A stretch of 64,000 nucleotides of DNA from Halobellus captivus (GCF_007655485.1 NZ_VJXQ01000002.1:305173-369172), one strand, 5' to 3'. Shown: positions 26,977 through 36,329, counted from the first letter of the stretch. Notes: a model not told the origin generated them from the letters alone. Program-made: numbers and translations.

Positions 26977-27771
26977 ATGGACGCAGCGGACCGGACAGCG
27001 GTAGCACGCCGGGCGGCCGAAGCGGGTGCCACCGTCGCAGCCGAGCGCTTTCGAACCGAGATGGACGTCGAGCGAAAGGGAGAGAAGACGGACGTCGTGA
27101 CGCAGGCCGACAGGGACGCGCAGGAGGCCGTGATCGACGTGATCCGCGGGGCGTATTCCGACGACGCCGTCGTCGGCGAGGAGGACGACGAACTGCGGTC
27201 GGTCCCCGAGACGGGTGGGGCGTGGATCGTCGATCCGATCGACGGGACGAACAACTACGTCCGCGGGATGCGCGTGTGGGGGACGGCGGTCGCGGCCGTG
27301 CGTGACGGCGAGCCCGTCGCCGCCGCTACGAACCTCCCAGCGCTCGGCGACGTCTACTGGACCGACGGCGAGGACGCGTACCGTAACGGGGAGCAGGTCA
27401 CCGTTTCGACGCAAACCGACCCCGAGGCGTGCGTCGTCACGCCGACGATGTGGTGGGATTTCGGCGCGCGAGACCAGTACGGGCGGGCCTGTCAGGCGCT
27501 CGCGAACCGCTTCGGCGACCTCCGGCGGCTGGGATGCGCCCAGGCCGAGCTCGCGGCGGTCGCCGACGGGGCGCTGGACGGCGTCGTGACCAACCTCCGC
27601 GCCTTCCCATGGGATACCGTCGCTGGCGTCGCGATGATCCGGGCCGCGGGCGGGACAGTCACCGATCTGGCGGGCGATCGCTGGCGACACGACTCGGTCG
27701 GACTCGTGGCGTCGAACGGCCGCGTTCACGACACTCTCTTGAATGCCGCCCGCCAGATCGGCGACGAGTGA
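26977..27771 (+). CDS. inositol-monophosphatase-family phosphatase
   Basis: 264 residues. Metal-binding motifs of the Li-sensitive phosphatase family are present: VGEED (66-70) and WIVDPIDGTNNY (83-94), with the second motif FPWDTVAGVAMIRAAGG near the C terminus. Members hydrolyse inositol-1-phosphate, fructose-1,6-bisphosphate or NADP-type phosphates; which one applies cannot be said. The ATG at 26977 follows a GC-rich upstream frame that is not conserved. The Lrp gene follows after 68 bp. Confidence 0.9.
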   Translation: MDAADRTAVARRAAEAGATVAAERFRTEMDVERKGEKTDVVTQADRDAQEAVIDVIRGAYSDDAVVGEEDDELRSVPETGGAWIVDPIDGTNNYVRGMRVWGTAVAAVRDGEPVAAATNLPALGDVYWTDGEDAYRNGEQVTVSTQTDPEACVVTPTMWWDFGARDQYGRACQALANRFGDLRRLGCAQAELAAVADGALDGVVTNLRAFPWDTVAGVAMIRAAGGTVTDLAGDRWRHDSVGLVASNGRVHDTLLNAARQIGDE

Positions 27772-27839
27772 CCGGTATCCCGGCCGGACGGAACGGCGAA
27801 GCCGCAAACCGCAAGTCGGTAGCTGCCGTCAGTACTGGT

Positions 27840-28289
27840 ATGGAACTCGATGAAACGGACCGGGAGATCCTTCGAATCCTCCAATCGGATGCGAGGACGC
27901 CGTTCAGCGAGATCGCGCGGCGGATCGATATGTCCAGCGCGACCGTTCACGACCGCGTCGGGCGGATGGAGGACGCCGGAGTCATCGAGGGGTATCACGC
28001 GAAAATCGATCCGCGGTCGGTCGGCCTCGGGACGTCCGCATTCGTCGGGCTCCGAATCGAGCAGGGCCGCGAAGACGACGCGCTCGATCGCCTTCGAGAG
28101 ATCGAAGGCGTGCAGGAAATCCATCTCACGACCGGCGAGTGGGACGTTATGTTGCGACTCACCGTCGAGGACACCGACGCCCTGCGCGAGGTGATGTTCG
28201 AGGAGGTATCGCGGATCAAAGGCTTTTCTCGCTCGCAGACGATGGTCGTTCTCGCGACCGATCTCGAAGAAGCGGCGCTCTCGATCTGA
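27840..28289 (+). CDS. Lrp/AsnC-family transcriptional regulator
   Basis: 149 residues. An N-terminal winged HTH begins LDETDREILRILQ and has the recognition helix in MSSATVHDRVGRMEDAGVI. A C-terminal RAM ligand-binding domain includes VQEIHLTTGEWDVMLRLTVED with the Gly-x-x-Asp turn typical of the family. These proteins form octamers and respond to amino acids or related metabolites. The target is unknown. Confidence 0.93.
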   Translation: MELDETDREILRILQSDARTPFSEIARRIDMSSATVHDRVGRMEDAGVIEGYHAKIDPRSVGLGTSAFVGLRIEQGREDDALDRLREIEGVQEIHLTTGEWDVMLRLTVEDTDALREVMFEEVSRIKGFSRSQTMVVLATDLEEAALSI

Positions 28290-28294
28290 GGGAC

Positions 28295-28430
28295 GGAGAT
28301 GCCACCACCTGACGAGCAGGGTGAACAACTGACAGCAGGGTGAACAACTGACAGCAGGGTGAACAACTGACAGCAGAGGTGCCACCGACTGACAGCAGAG
28401 GTGCCACCGACTGAAGAGCAGTGGTACAAC
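28295..28430. repeat. tandem repeats of 19 and 22 bp after the Lrp gene
   Basis: Three near-identical 19-bp units (GCAGGGTGAACAACTGACA) are followed by two 22-bp units (GCAGAGGTGCCACCGACTGA plus CA), with a degraded 22-bp-type unit before them near 28296. Both unit types share GCAG-GGTG-ACTGACA, so one evolved from the other. The array fills the gap between the Lrp stop and the DUF63 gene. Confidence 0.8.
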
Positions 28431-28493
28431 CAGCAGTCGGCGGCCGCATCGGAGACCGGAATCCTCAACACGGCCGCCGACCGCGTATCTGCT

Positions 28494-29633
28494 ATGTCAA
28501 CAGTCGCCGAACGCGTCGGCGTCGAGCCAGCGCGACTTTGGGCGGGCGGGGTACTGACCGCGCTCGTCGCGCTCCTCGTCGGCGCGCTCGTCTTCCCGGA
28601 AACGGTCTACGACGGCTTCATCTGGCACTACTTCTGGGGTCCGGTGCAGGCGGACGCAAACTCCGCGGTCTGTGCGGTCAGGCCGGGAAGTACGGTCGAG
28701 TATATGTACGATTCGCAAGCGTGCGCGAACGCCGCGGAACCGGTGGCCTACCCGGGTTACACGCTCGTCTCGGAGGTCGGGTATATGGTCACGCTGCTCG
28801 TCGCGCTCGTCGGCGTGGTCTTCCTCCTCCGTCGCCTCGATCTGGGGACGGACCGGGAGTTCTTCTACGCGCTCGTCCCGTTCGTCTTCTTCGGCGGCGC
28901 GCTCCGTGTCGTCGAGGATGCGAACGACGCGGTTCCGGCGGCCGAGGCTCTCATCAGCTATCCACTGAATACACTGTTCATCAGCCCGATCATTTACTTC
29001 ACCGTCTTCGCGATCACCCTCGTCGCGGTCGTCGCAGCCGTCTGGGCCGCACGAAGTGCTGTCGTGGAGCGGTATGACTACACCCTATTCGGGATCGGGT
29101 CCGCCGTGTTGCTCCTCACGCTTGGCTATCTGTTCTGGCTGGTTCTCACGGGGGCCAACGGCGTTGAGTTCTACCCGCAGGTCTCTCTCGTCGTCCTCGC
29201 CGGATCGACGGTCGCCGCCGCGGCGACGTGGTGGTTCATCGAACGATACGCGCCCTCGGTCAACGCGGGAACCGGCCGCATCGGATTCGTCATCATCTGG
29301 GGACACGCGGTCGATGGCGTCGCCAACGTCGTCGGCCTCGATTGGATGCCCGCGCTCAACGCCGGGGCGAACCTCGTCCCGAAGCATCCGGTCAACCAGT
29401 TCGTCGTCGACGTCACCGGTTCCCTGCTCCCGGCGTCGGTGCTCGCCGTGACGGGCGATACGTGGCCGTTCCTCCTCGTGAAACTCGCCGCGGCGACCTT
29501 CGTGCTCTGGGTGTTCGAAGAGGAAATCTTCGAGGACAGTCCGCGATACACGATGCTGCTTCTCGTTGCCGTGCTCGCGGTCGGACTCGGCCCCGGCACG
29601 CGCGATATGCTCCGCGCGACGTTCGGCGTCTGA
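28494..29633 (+). CDS. DUF63-family polytopic membrane protein
   Basis: 379 residues with about ten hydrophobic segments. Blocks I recognise as the archaeal DUF63 family are [46 protein letters not shown] and [13 protein letters not shown] sequence ([10 protein letters not shown]). Function unknown; conserved charged residues in the membrane plane suggest transport or an enzymatic role. [18 protein letters not shown] is chosen as start over a longer frame that would include the tandem repeat. Confidence 0.8.
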   Translation: MSTVAERVGVEPARLWAGGVLTALVALLVGALVFPETVYDGFIWHYFWGPVQADANSAVCAVRPGSTVEYMYDSQACANAAEPVAYPGYTLVSEVGYMVTLLVALVGVVFLLRRLDLGTDREFFYALVPFVFFGGALRVVEDANDAVPAAEALISYPLNTLFISPIIYFTVFAITLVAVVAAVWAARSAVVERYDYTLFGIGSAVLLLTLGYLFWLVLTGANGVEFYPQVSLVVLAGSTVAAAATWWFIERYAPSVNAGTGRIGFVIIWGHAVDGVANVVGLDWMPALNAGANLVPKHPVNQFVVDVTGSLLPASVLAVTGDTWPFLLVKLAAATFVLWVFEEEIFEDSPRYTMLLLVAVLAVGLGPGTRDMLRATFGV

Positions 29634-29779
29634 GAACCGCTCCGAGACTTTTTGTACGGGAACGCGGCCAACGCCGATATCGTCTGAACCGCACCACGCG
29701 GCGAGTAGCGGGAGCCCGACACACCGCCGCGTGGACGACCTCGTGTCGGCTGCCAGCCCAAATATCGCTCCGCAACCGG

Positions 29780-31477
29780 TCACGGATACGGGTGGTACGC
29801 GCGGTCGAGTTCCGGGTCGAATCCGAGCGACGCCGGAACCGTCCGCGCGCGGTCACCGAAGAACGGTGCACCCTGGAACAGCGGCTGCGCCGCCGGAACG
29901 AGCACGCGGACGGCCTCGAAACCGAGTGCGGCGACGTCCGCGGTCGTCGTCCGCGCGGCATAGACGTCGAGATCCGCGTCATCGAGGCGCTCCACCGCCA
30001 TCTCCAACTCGGCCGCTCCGCCCGGGACGGTCTCGGGTCCGACCGTCCGGGCCGGGACCGTCGCGTCGGCGTCGACGAACGCGCGAGCGGCGTCGGGAAA
30101 GTCCGCGTACTCGCCGATGGCCCCGCCTTCGTCGGTTGCCTGTTCGGGCCCCATCGCACGGAGCTCCATCCAGTTCTGGAGCGCCTCCCCCAGCGCCGAC
30201 CGCGCGGCGGCGACCGGATCGAGCGACGCGCCGGACCCGACGGCGAACTTCGGCCACTCCCCGTCGCGGTGGACCGCGACCGCAACGACTGGGATGTCGA
30301 CGTCCTGCGTGACGAGCAGCGCCGTCACCGACAGGTCTTCGGCGCGTGCGCGCTTTTCGAGGGTCTCGAACCGTGAATCCGCCACCGAGAGCGCGAGCGG
30401 TTCGAACGAGGAGTACCACGCCAGCATCGTGGCGTCGCGCTCGACGACCTCGTAGAGCCCCGCGAGCAACGCCTCGACGCCGGAGTTGCCGAGCCCCAGC
30501 CCCGTCGTGATCGCGGGCTTGTAGCGCTCCTCGGGCGGCGGGTAGTGAACGAACTCCGCCGGAAGCGACACCGACTCGTCGGTTCCGAGGTCGACGCCGT
30601 CAACCCACGGGAGCGGCGTCTCCGGATCCGGTGTCGGGTAGTCGTCCGGTCGGACGAACTCCGTGGGTGAGACCGGTCTCGCCCGCGTGCGCTCCGGTGC
30701 GACCGTGAACTCCGATCGACGGTAGACGCCCGCGCAGTAGCGTTCGAGCCCCTCCCCCAGCGCCTTCATAAAGGCGGCGTCCCAGTCGGGGTCGACACCG
30801 GCGGCGAGTTCCGCCGCCCGCGCGTCGCTGAAGCCGGTCGTGTCTGTCGTCTGAGCCAGATAGTAGGGAACCGGAAACGACTCCCGCTCGCCGACCTGCG
30901 CGACGATCCCCGTTCGGTCGTCGAGCGCGCGCTCCGCGCGTGAGAGCGAGTCGTCGAGACTTACCTCACGGGCGTCGCGCCGCAGCGTGCGATCGCGTTC
31001 CGAGGCCTCAGGGACTGAGAGGACCCGTCGCTCGGCGACCACGCCGGTTCCGGCGACTTCGACGGCGGTTCCGGCGACGGTTTCGTCGCCCGCCAGGAGC
31101 GCGATGGCCCGCCGTCCGGCGATCGCTCCGGCGAGTCTAACGGCGCTGCGTTCGCCCGTCGGCGATCCGCTCGAATCGGTCGTCGCAGACACCCGCGTGT
31201 AGAGATCCGAGAACCGAGCGCCCGACGCCCCGAACGTCGAAACGGCGGCGTCGACGTCGTCGACGGCGTGACCGCCGATACCGCCGATTTCGACGAGCAC
31301 CAGTCGATCCGCGCGGCCGTCGAGTTCGGGGACGGCGTCGCTTCCCGCGGGCGCGACGGCGACCGTCAATGCCGGATCGTCGGCGTCGGGGACAACTCGC
31401 GCGTCGACGTCGTCGAACGCGGCTGCCGCGGCCTCGGCGGCCGGGCCGCTTCCGACGAGTTCGATTTCGTGGGTCAC
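29780..31477 (-). CDS. stand-alone YcaO-domain protein
   Basis: 565 residues from GTG. An N-terminal alpha/beta region with a glycine-rich stretch (VGSGPAAEAAAAAF) precedes a YcaO catalytic domain (about 200-565) with ALGEGLERYCAGVY, LGNSGVEALLAGLYEVVERDA and ALGEALQNWMELR, which carry the ATP-binding acidic residues. The C terminus is DRAYHPYP; a Pro-rich C terminus is a feature of YcaO enzymes that phosphorylate amide backbones. YcaO enzymes make azolines, thioamides or amidines. The GTG at 31477 is preferred over the ATG at 31501 because a TATA-like ATTTTACTTG lies 23-33 nt upstream of it. No substrate-peptide gene is visible. Confidence 0.85.
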   Translation of the reverse strand: MTHEIELVGSGPAAEAAAAAFDDVDARVVPDADDPALTVAVAPAGSDAVPELDGRADRLVLVEIGGIGGHAVDDVDAAVSTFGASGARFSDLYTRVSATTDSSGSPTGERSAVRLAGAIAGRRAIALLAGDETVAGTAVEVAGTGVVAERRVLSVPEASERDRTLRRDAREVSLDDSLSRAERALDDRTGIVAQVGERESFPVPYYLAQTTDTTGFSDARAAELAAGVDPDWDAAFMKALGEGLERYCAGVYRRSEFTVAPERTRARPVSPTEFVRPDDYPTPDPETPLPWVDGVDLGTDESVSLPAEFVHYPPPEERYKPAITTGLGLGNSGVEALLAGLYEVVERDATMLAWYSSFEPLALSVADSRFETLEKRARAEDLSVTALLVTQDVDIPVVAVAVHRDGEWPKFAVGSGASLDPVAAARSALGEALQNWMELRAMGPEQATDEGGAIGEYADFPDAARAFVDADATVPARTVGPETVPGGAAELEMAVERLDDADLDVYAARTTTADVAALGFEAVRVLVPAAQPLFQGAPFFGDRARTVPASLGFDPELDRAYHPYP

Positions 31478-31666
31478 AGCTTCGTGGTGGGCACAGAACA
31501 AGTAAAATCGGTGGGTCTGCGATGACGGCCAACCCGTACGAGCGGCGGTATCGGAAAATTAACTCCCAGAGCGGCGGCGCCGGAAACTCGCTCACACGGG
31601 GGAATCAGGGAATATACAGCCGGAGGTACGGTAAAATTAAGTATCCGCTCACGAGTTATTCAACGT

Positions 31667-32491
31667 ATGTCCTCCCGTGAAAACGTGCACGGACGGTCCG
31701 TCGAGCACGTTGTCTCATCCGCCCTCCAACCCGTCGAATCGGCGGTCTACGTGGTCGATCCGACTCCGGCCGTCGTCGAATCGCTCGTCGAACGAAGCGT
31801 CGGAACCACGGGGCATCCACCGCTCCGATTCCTCGCCGACGAACAGGTACTCAAGGACGTTTTCGAGGACTTTCCCGTCGCGAGCGACGCCGCCGACCTC
31901 GTCGCCAGCGGGGCGCTCGATCTCCGAGTCACCGACCGACGGGCGGAGAACTCCCTCCTCGTGACCGACGAAACGGTCGTCGCCGTCGTCACGGCGGGTG
32001 ATCGGGTCGCCGGGCTGGTAACCGACGAGGCTCCGTTCGTGCAGCGCGCCCGAGAGACCTACGGAAGCGCCTTCGAGTCGGCAATGCGGTTCAATCTCCG
32101 CACGCCAGCCATCACCGCGGTCCGCAACTCGCTCGAAACGGAGTTCGGACCGGACGTTCGCGGGGACTTCGATGCGGTCCTCGAATCGCTTCGCTCGAAG
32201 CGGGGCGACGGGATCGATCTCGACGAAGTGACGATCAGCCTGCTCGTCGCCGCGAAGAACGATCTCCTCCTGTACGACATCTCGAAGTGGGGCGAGGACG
32301 TCGGAATCGCAAGTAAAGCGACGTTCTCACGGACAAAGACCGAACTGGAGGAGGCGGGGGTAGTCGAGACCGAGAAGGTACCCATCGACGTCGGTCGCCC
32401 GCGGCTGCGCCTGCGCCTGAGCGACAACCGATTGCTCGACGCCGACGCGTCCGACCTCGCCGCCGCCGCACGGGATATTCTCGACCGCTGA
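31667..32491 (+). CDS. tbsP: TbsP-like transcriptional regulator (DUF5821 family)
   Basis: 274 residues. The N-terminal half resembles a phospholipase-D-like or TrmB-like sensing fold (SAVYVVDPTPAVVESLVE, LRFLADEQVLKDVFEDF). The C-terminal part carries a winged HTH within ISLLVAAKNDLLLYDISKWG, GIASKATFSRTKTELEEAG and VPIDVGRPRLRLRL. I recognise this as the haloarchaeal DUF5821 family, to which TbsP, linked to TrmB and gluconeogenesis in Haloferax volcanii, belongs. It is divergent from the YcaO gene and lies just upstream of glyA. Orthology to TbsP itself is likely but not proven. Confidence 0.75.
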   Translation: MSSRENVHGRSVEHVVSSALQPVESAVYVVDPTPAVVESLVERSVGTTGHPPLRFLADEQVLKDVFEDFPVASDAADLVASGALDLRVTDRRAENSLLVTDETVVAVVTAGDRVAGLVTDEAPFVQRARETYGSAFESAMRFNLRTPAITAVRNSLETEFGPDVRGDFDAVLESLRSKRGDGIDLDEVTISLLVAAKNDLLLYDISKWGEDVGIASKATFSRTKTELEEAGVVETEKVPIDVGRPRLRLRLSDNRLLDADASDLAAAARDILDR

Positions 32492-32552
32492 TTCCGTCGA
32501 GCGAGCGGTTCGTATTGGTGGCCCTCCGGCGTTTTCGACACCAAACGTCGAG

Positions 32553-32566
32553 CCCGTATAAACGGG
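32553..32566. promoter_or_regulatory. inverted repeat around a TATA box upstream of glyA
   Basis: CCCGT-ATAA-ACGGG: a perfect 5-bp inverted repeat whose centre overlaps TATAAA (32557-32562). A protein bound here would block TBP. It lies 53 bp before the glyA ATG and 61 bp after the TbsP-like stop. Confidence 0.45.
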
Positions 32567-32618
32567 TACGATAATCACTATGAACACACTTATTGGATCG
32601 ACGAGTGCCGTATCACGT

Positions 32619-33866
32619 ATGGACGACAGCCACGTCCGTGACGTCGATCCGGCCGTCGCAGACGCGCTCTCCGGCGAAGTACAGCGCCAGCGCGACACGC
32701 TGGCGATGATCGCGAGCGAGAATCACGCGAGCCGCGCGGTGCTCGAAGCGCAGGGAAGCGCACTCACGAACAAGTACGCGGAAGGCTACCCCGGTGAGCG
32801 GTACTACGCGGGATGCGAGTACGCGGACGAAGTCGAGGAACTGGCGATCGAACGGGCGAGAAAACTGTGGGGTGCCGAGCACGTCAACGTCCAACCGCAT
32901 TCAGGATCGCAGGCGAATATGGGCGTGTATCTCGCCGTACTCGACCCCGGCGACAAGATCCTCTCGCTGGACCTCACGCACGGCGGACACCTCAGCCACG
33001 GCCACCCCGCGAACTTCGCGGGGCAGACCTACGAGGTCGAGCAGTACGAAGTCGACGCCGAGACCGGCTACGTCGATTACGACGGCCTCGCCGAGACCGC
33101 CGAATCGTTCGACCCCGACATCATCGTCTCCGGCTACTCGGCGTACCCGCGCGAGGTCGAGTGGGAACGCGTTCAGGAGATCGCCGAATCCACCGACGCG
33201 TACCACCTCGCGGATATCGCGCACATCACCGGGCTCGTCGCCGCGGGCGTTCACTCCTCGCCCGTCGGCGTCGCGGACTTCGTGACGGGATCGACGCACA
33301 AGACGATCCGCGCGGGTCGCGGCGGTATCATAATGTGCGGCGAGGAGCACGCCGATGCGATCGACAAGGCGGTGTTCCCCGGCTCGCAGGGCGGCCCCTT
33401 GATGCACAATATCGCGGGGAAAGCCGTCGGCTTCGGCGAGGCGCTCTCATCGGAGTTCGACGCCTACGCCGAACAGACCGTCAAAAACGCGAAGGCTCTC
33501 GCAGACCGACTCGAAGAGCACGGCCTGAGTCTCGTCTCGGGCGGGACCGACAACCACCTCGTGCTCGCCGACCTCCGTCCGTCCCACCCCGACACAACCG
33601 GCAAGGACGTCGAGGCGGCGCTCGAATCGGCAGGAATTGTGATGAACGCGAACACGGTGCCCGGCGAGACCCGCTCGGCGTTCGATCCCAGCGGGATCCG
33701 CCTCGGCACGCCCGCGATCACCACCCGCGGGTTCGATGAGGAGGCGACGCGCGAAGTCGCCGACCTCGTCGTCCGCGTGATCGACGACTACGACGACGAG
33801 CGCGTCGTCGAGGAGGTCGCCGCCCGAGTCGACGAACTCACCGACGAGTTCCCGCTGTACGACTGA
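32619..33866 (+). CDS. glyA: serine hydroxymethyltransferase
   Basis: 415 residues. GlyA interconverts serine and glycine with transfer of a one-carbon unit to the folate carrier. The PLP lysine is Lys228 in VTGSTHKTIRAGRGG; other family blocks are NKYAEGYPGERYYAG, VQPHSGSQANMGVY and SLDLTHGGHLSHG. An in-frame ATG at 32580 exists, but MDDSHVRDVDP gives the usual length and has a TATA-like CTTATT 26-31 nt upstream. It is followed by folD, the next enzyme of one-carbon metabolism. Confidence 0.97.
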   Translation: MDDSHVRDVDPAVADALSGEVQRQRDTLAMIASENHASRAVLEAQGSALTNKYAEGYPGERYYAGCEYADEVEELAIERARKLWGAEHVNVQPHSGSQANMGVYLAVLDPGDKILSLDLTHGGHLSHGHPANFAGQTYEVEQYEVDAETGYVDYDGLAETAESFDPDIIVSGYSAYPREVEWERVQEIAESTDAYHLADIAHITGLVAAGVHSSPVGVADFVTGSTHKTIRAGRGGIIMCGEEHADAIDKAVFPGSQGGPLMHNIAGKAVGFGEALSSEFDAYAEQTVKNAKALADRLEEHGLSLVSGGTDNHLVLADLRPSHPDTTGKDVEAALESAGIVMNANTVPGETRSAFDPSGIRLGTPAITTRGFDEEATREVADLVVRVIDDYDDERVVEEVAARVDELTDEFPLYD

Positions 33867-33986
33867 GCGCGTCGACGAGGTCGGTAGGCAGTTCCTGCAG
33901 ACGACGTCAGCAAACCGTTCGCGCGGACCACAAGTCACGCGCCCGAATCCGCACGTTTCAAGTGTGCTACCGACTCCCGTTACAGT

Positions 33987-34874
33987 ATGACGGAGATTAT
34001 CGACGGCAAGGCCGTCGCCTCGGACATCCGAACCGGTCTGCTCGACAGCATCCAGACGCTGACGGACGCCGGAACGACACCCTGTCTCGCGACCGTCCTG
34101 ATGAACGACGACCCCGCGAGCGCGACGTACGTCTCGATGAAGCACAAAGACTGCAAGGAGGTCGGTATCGCCACGCGCGACATCGAACTCGACCCCGAGA
34201 CGCCAGCCGAGGAGCTGTTCGACACCATCGACGACCTGAACGCCGACCCCGACGTGCACGGGATTCTCGTCCAGATGCCGCTGCCGGACCACGTCGACGA
34301 GCGAGAGGTCCTGCGACGGATCGACCCCGCGAAGGACGTCGACGGCTTCCACCCCGAGAACGTCGGCCGCCTCGTCGCCGGGAACGCGCGTTACAAACCC
34401 TGTACGCCGCACGGCGTCCAGAAGCTTCTCGCCGCGGCCGACGTCGAAACGGAGGGCGCAGACGCCGTCGTGGTCGGCCGGTCGAACATCGTCGGCAAGC
34501 CAATGGCGAACCTCCTGATTCAGAAGGCCGAGGGCGGCAACGCGACGGTCACCGTCTGCCACTCGCGCACGGATGACCTCGCCGAGAAGACCCGAAACGC
34601 CGACATCGTCGTCGCCGCCGCGGGCGTGCCCGAGATGGTCACCGGCGAGATGATCTCGGAGGGCACCGTCGTGATCGACGTCGGCATCAACCGCGTCGAG
34701 ACCGAGGACGGATCAGAACTCGTCGGCGACGTCGACTACGACAGCGTCGCAGAGAAGGCGAGCGCGATCACGCCCGTTCCGGGCGGCGTCGGCCCGATGA
34801 CGCGCGCGATGCTCCTGTGGAACACCGTCAAGTCCGCGGGCGACGTCGCCGACATCGACGTCGATCTCCCGTAG
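33987..34874 (+). CDS. folD: methylenetetrahydrofolate dehydrogenase/cyclohydrolase
   Basis: 295 residues, bifunctional FolD: oxidises methylene-THF to methenyl-THF and hydrolyses it to formyl-THF for purine and formyl groups. The cyclohydrolase site block VSMKHKDCKEVGI has the catalytic Lys; HGILVQMPLPDHV, KPCTPHGVQKLL and VVVGRSNIVGKPMA (NADP site) follow, ending ITPVPGGVGPMTRAML. It lies 120 bp behind glyA, a functional pair. Confidence 0.97.
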   Translation: MTEIIDGKAVASDIRTGLLDSIQTLTDAGTTPCLATVLMNDDPASATYVSMKHKDCKEVGIATRDIELDPETPAEELFDTIDDLNADPDVHGILVQMPLPDHVDEREVLRRIDPAKDVDGFHPENVGRLVAGNARYKPCTPHGVQKLLAAADVETEGADAVVVGRSNIVGKPMANLLIQKAEGGNATVTVCHSRTDDLAEKTRNADIVVAAAGVPEMVTGEMISEGTVVIDVGINRVETEDGSELVGDVDYDSVAEKASAITPVPGGVGPMTRAMLLWNTVKSAGDVADIDVDLP

Positions 34875-34932
34875 ATCCGGTTACAGACCCGAACTCACCG
34901 AACATCCGCACTATTCTACTTTTTCAACCGAA

Positions 34933-35328
34933 TCACTCGCCGAATCCACCCGGACCCGACGGTTCGCGCGGTCCGGACGGTCCCCGTCCCGCGATCGTGG
35001 TGTACGTCGGCTCGGGTTCGGGCTCGACCTCCTCGCCGTCGACGTACCTGACGAACGAGAGAAACAGTTCCGAGCCACACGGTGATTCTCCGCCCGGATT
35101 CTCGACGTCGTCGGCGCTGCTCCGGTCGTCGGTCCAGCGGACGCCGTCGCCGTCCTGGCCGCAGACCAGTCGGACGCCGTCTGCTGCATCAAAGTCCTCG
35201 TCGGGGTCCGCGTACTTCCAACCCGCGAGCGGGTACGGCGTCACCGACTTATCGGAGAGGTAGCCCTCGCGCTGAATTTCGACGACGGCGCCGCAGTGCG
35301 GACAGTAGTATCGGACCGGGAAGCCCAT
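34933..35328 (-). CDS. haloarchaeal zinc-ribbon-start protein, unknown function
   Basis: 131 residues from MGFPVRYYCPHCG. The N-terminal CPHC pairs with later cysteines (LVCGQ and SPCGS) to make a possible zinc site; the block EIQREGYLSDKSVTPYPLAGW is strongly conserved-looking. The C-terminal third is a Pro/Gly/Glu tail (REPSGPGGFGE) with a short disordered repeat. The frame is open 28 codons further upstream, but the Cys motif defines the start. Related proteins are known only from haloarchaea; no function assigned. Confidence 0.65.
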   Translation of the reverse strand: MGFPVRYYCPHCGAVVEIQREGYLSDKSVTPYPLAGWKYADPDEDFDAADGVRLVCGQDGDGVRWTDDRSSADDVENPGGESPCGSELFLSFVRYVDGEEVEPEPEPTYTTIAGRGPSGPREPSGPGGFGE

Positions 35329-35546
35329 CGTCGGATGTGGGGCTCGAAGGGACTTAACGACCGCGCCGAGGCCGTCGTTGGCGGCGAGCGCAGTCACCGA
35401 TCGCCCCAACATTCAAATACGAACACGGGACCATCGCCTCCGTGCGCTGACACCGGCCGCGAGACGGGCAGCGGGAGTGCGGTACGTCGTCTCGCGAGCG
35501 ATTCGTACCGCCTGTTCGCCCCTACTGTAACCGGTCGACACGACGA

Positions 35547-35646
35547 CAAGACGTGCTTATCGCTCCTCCCCCGAGACGTAGTCAACGCACCGCCTGCGAG
35601 ACGCGTTCAGCGCTCCGCCTCCGAAACGTGTTCAGCGCTCGAAATC
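35547..35646. repeat. 25-bp tandem repeat over the HAD stop codon, four units
   Basis: Four 25-bp units (35547-35571, 35572-35596, 35597-35621, 35622-35646) of the pattern C-A-ACGTG-TCA-CGCTC. The last two are inside the end of the HAD coding region and the first two are beyond its stop codon (35607-35609, in the third unit). It is a clear case of coding-end sequence continuing as repeats in the 3' flank. Confidence 0.8.
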
Positions 35647-36203
35647 GCCTCGTCCACGTAGCGGAAGGTCACGTCCGCTCGTCGGGCCGATTCCTCGTCG
35701 CGAACCGAGTCGCCCACGAAGACGGTCTCGTCAGCCGAGGCACCTATCCGCCGGATCGTCTCCAAGAGCGGTTCGGGGTCGGGTTTCCTCGCCGGAACGG
35801 AGTCGCGTCCGACGACGGCGTCGACGTGAGCCGTGAGCCCGTGAACGTCGAGCGCGGTCCGACAGGCGCGCTCGCAGTTCAGCGAGCAGACGCCCTCCGC
35901 GTCGAACTGGCCCACGAAATCCGCGTGTGGGAGCCGGTCAGAGCGCCGTGCGCCCGCATCCTCGTGCTCGCCGATGACGGCTTCGACGTCGTCGCGGAGT
36001 CCCGACTCGTCGGCCAGATCTAACATCCCCCATAGATCGACATCACTCGCGTCGACACCTCCTGCCTCGAACACGGCTTCGACGTCGTCGGCGACGACGT
36101 CCCAGTCGACGAGGAGGTGGACGAGCGTGCCGTCCAAATCCCAAACGACGGCGTCGAACGTTTCCAGCGGACGTGCCCCCGCAGAACCCGCTTCGTCGGT
36201 CAT
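35607..36203 (-). CDS. HAD-superfamily phosphatase-like hydrolase
   Basis: 198 residues. Motif I is VVWDLDGTLVHL (nucleophile and acid Asp), with the Lys motif RKPDPEPLLETI and motif IV FVGDSVRDEESARRA. This is the phosphoglycolate-phosphatase-like branch (subfamily IA), which dephosphorylates small metabolites. The substrate is unknown. The C-terminal residues (AEHVSEAER) are encoded by the 25-bp repeat and may be recently altered. Confidence 0.88.
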   Translation of the reverse strand: MTDEAGSAGARPLETFDAVVWDLDGTLVHLLVDWDVVADDVEAVFEAGGVDASDVDLWGMLDLADESGLRDDVEAVIGEHEDAGARRSDRLPHADFVGQFDAEGVCSLNCERACRTALDVHGLTAHVDAVVGRDSVPARKPDPEPLLETIRRIGASADETVFVGDSVRDEESARRADVTFRYVDEAISSAEHVSEAER

Positions 36204-36254
36204 TGCCAGCTGTAGGCTCGCGAGACGAATAGAGGCTTCGCCGGGTGGCTGAAC

Positions 36255-36329
36255 GCTGGTGGTTGCGAAGACGGGGACTCGGCAGTGGTTACGAAGGTCG
36301 GCACTGGCAATGGTTACGAGGACGGCTCC
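36255..36329. repeat. 23-27 bp tandem repeat over the AlaX stop codon
   Basis: Three units (36255-36281, 36282-36306, 36307-36329) share GG-TGGTTACGA-GACGG. The third overlaps the stop codon of the AlaX gene (36314-36316); the others lie downstream of it. Confidence 0.7.

Noticed and set aside
28295..28430. Possible CRISPR array
   Set aside because: Units are contiguous with no unique spacers, and there are no cas genes anywhere in the window.
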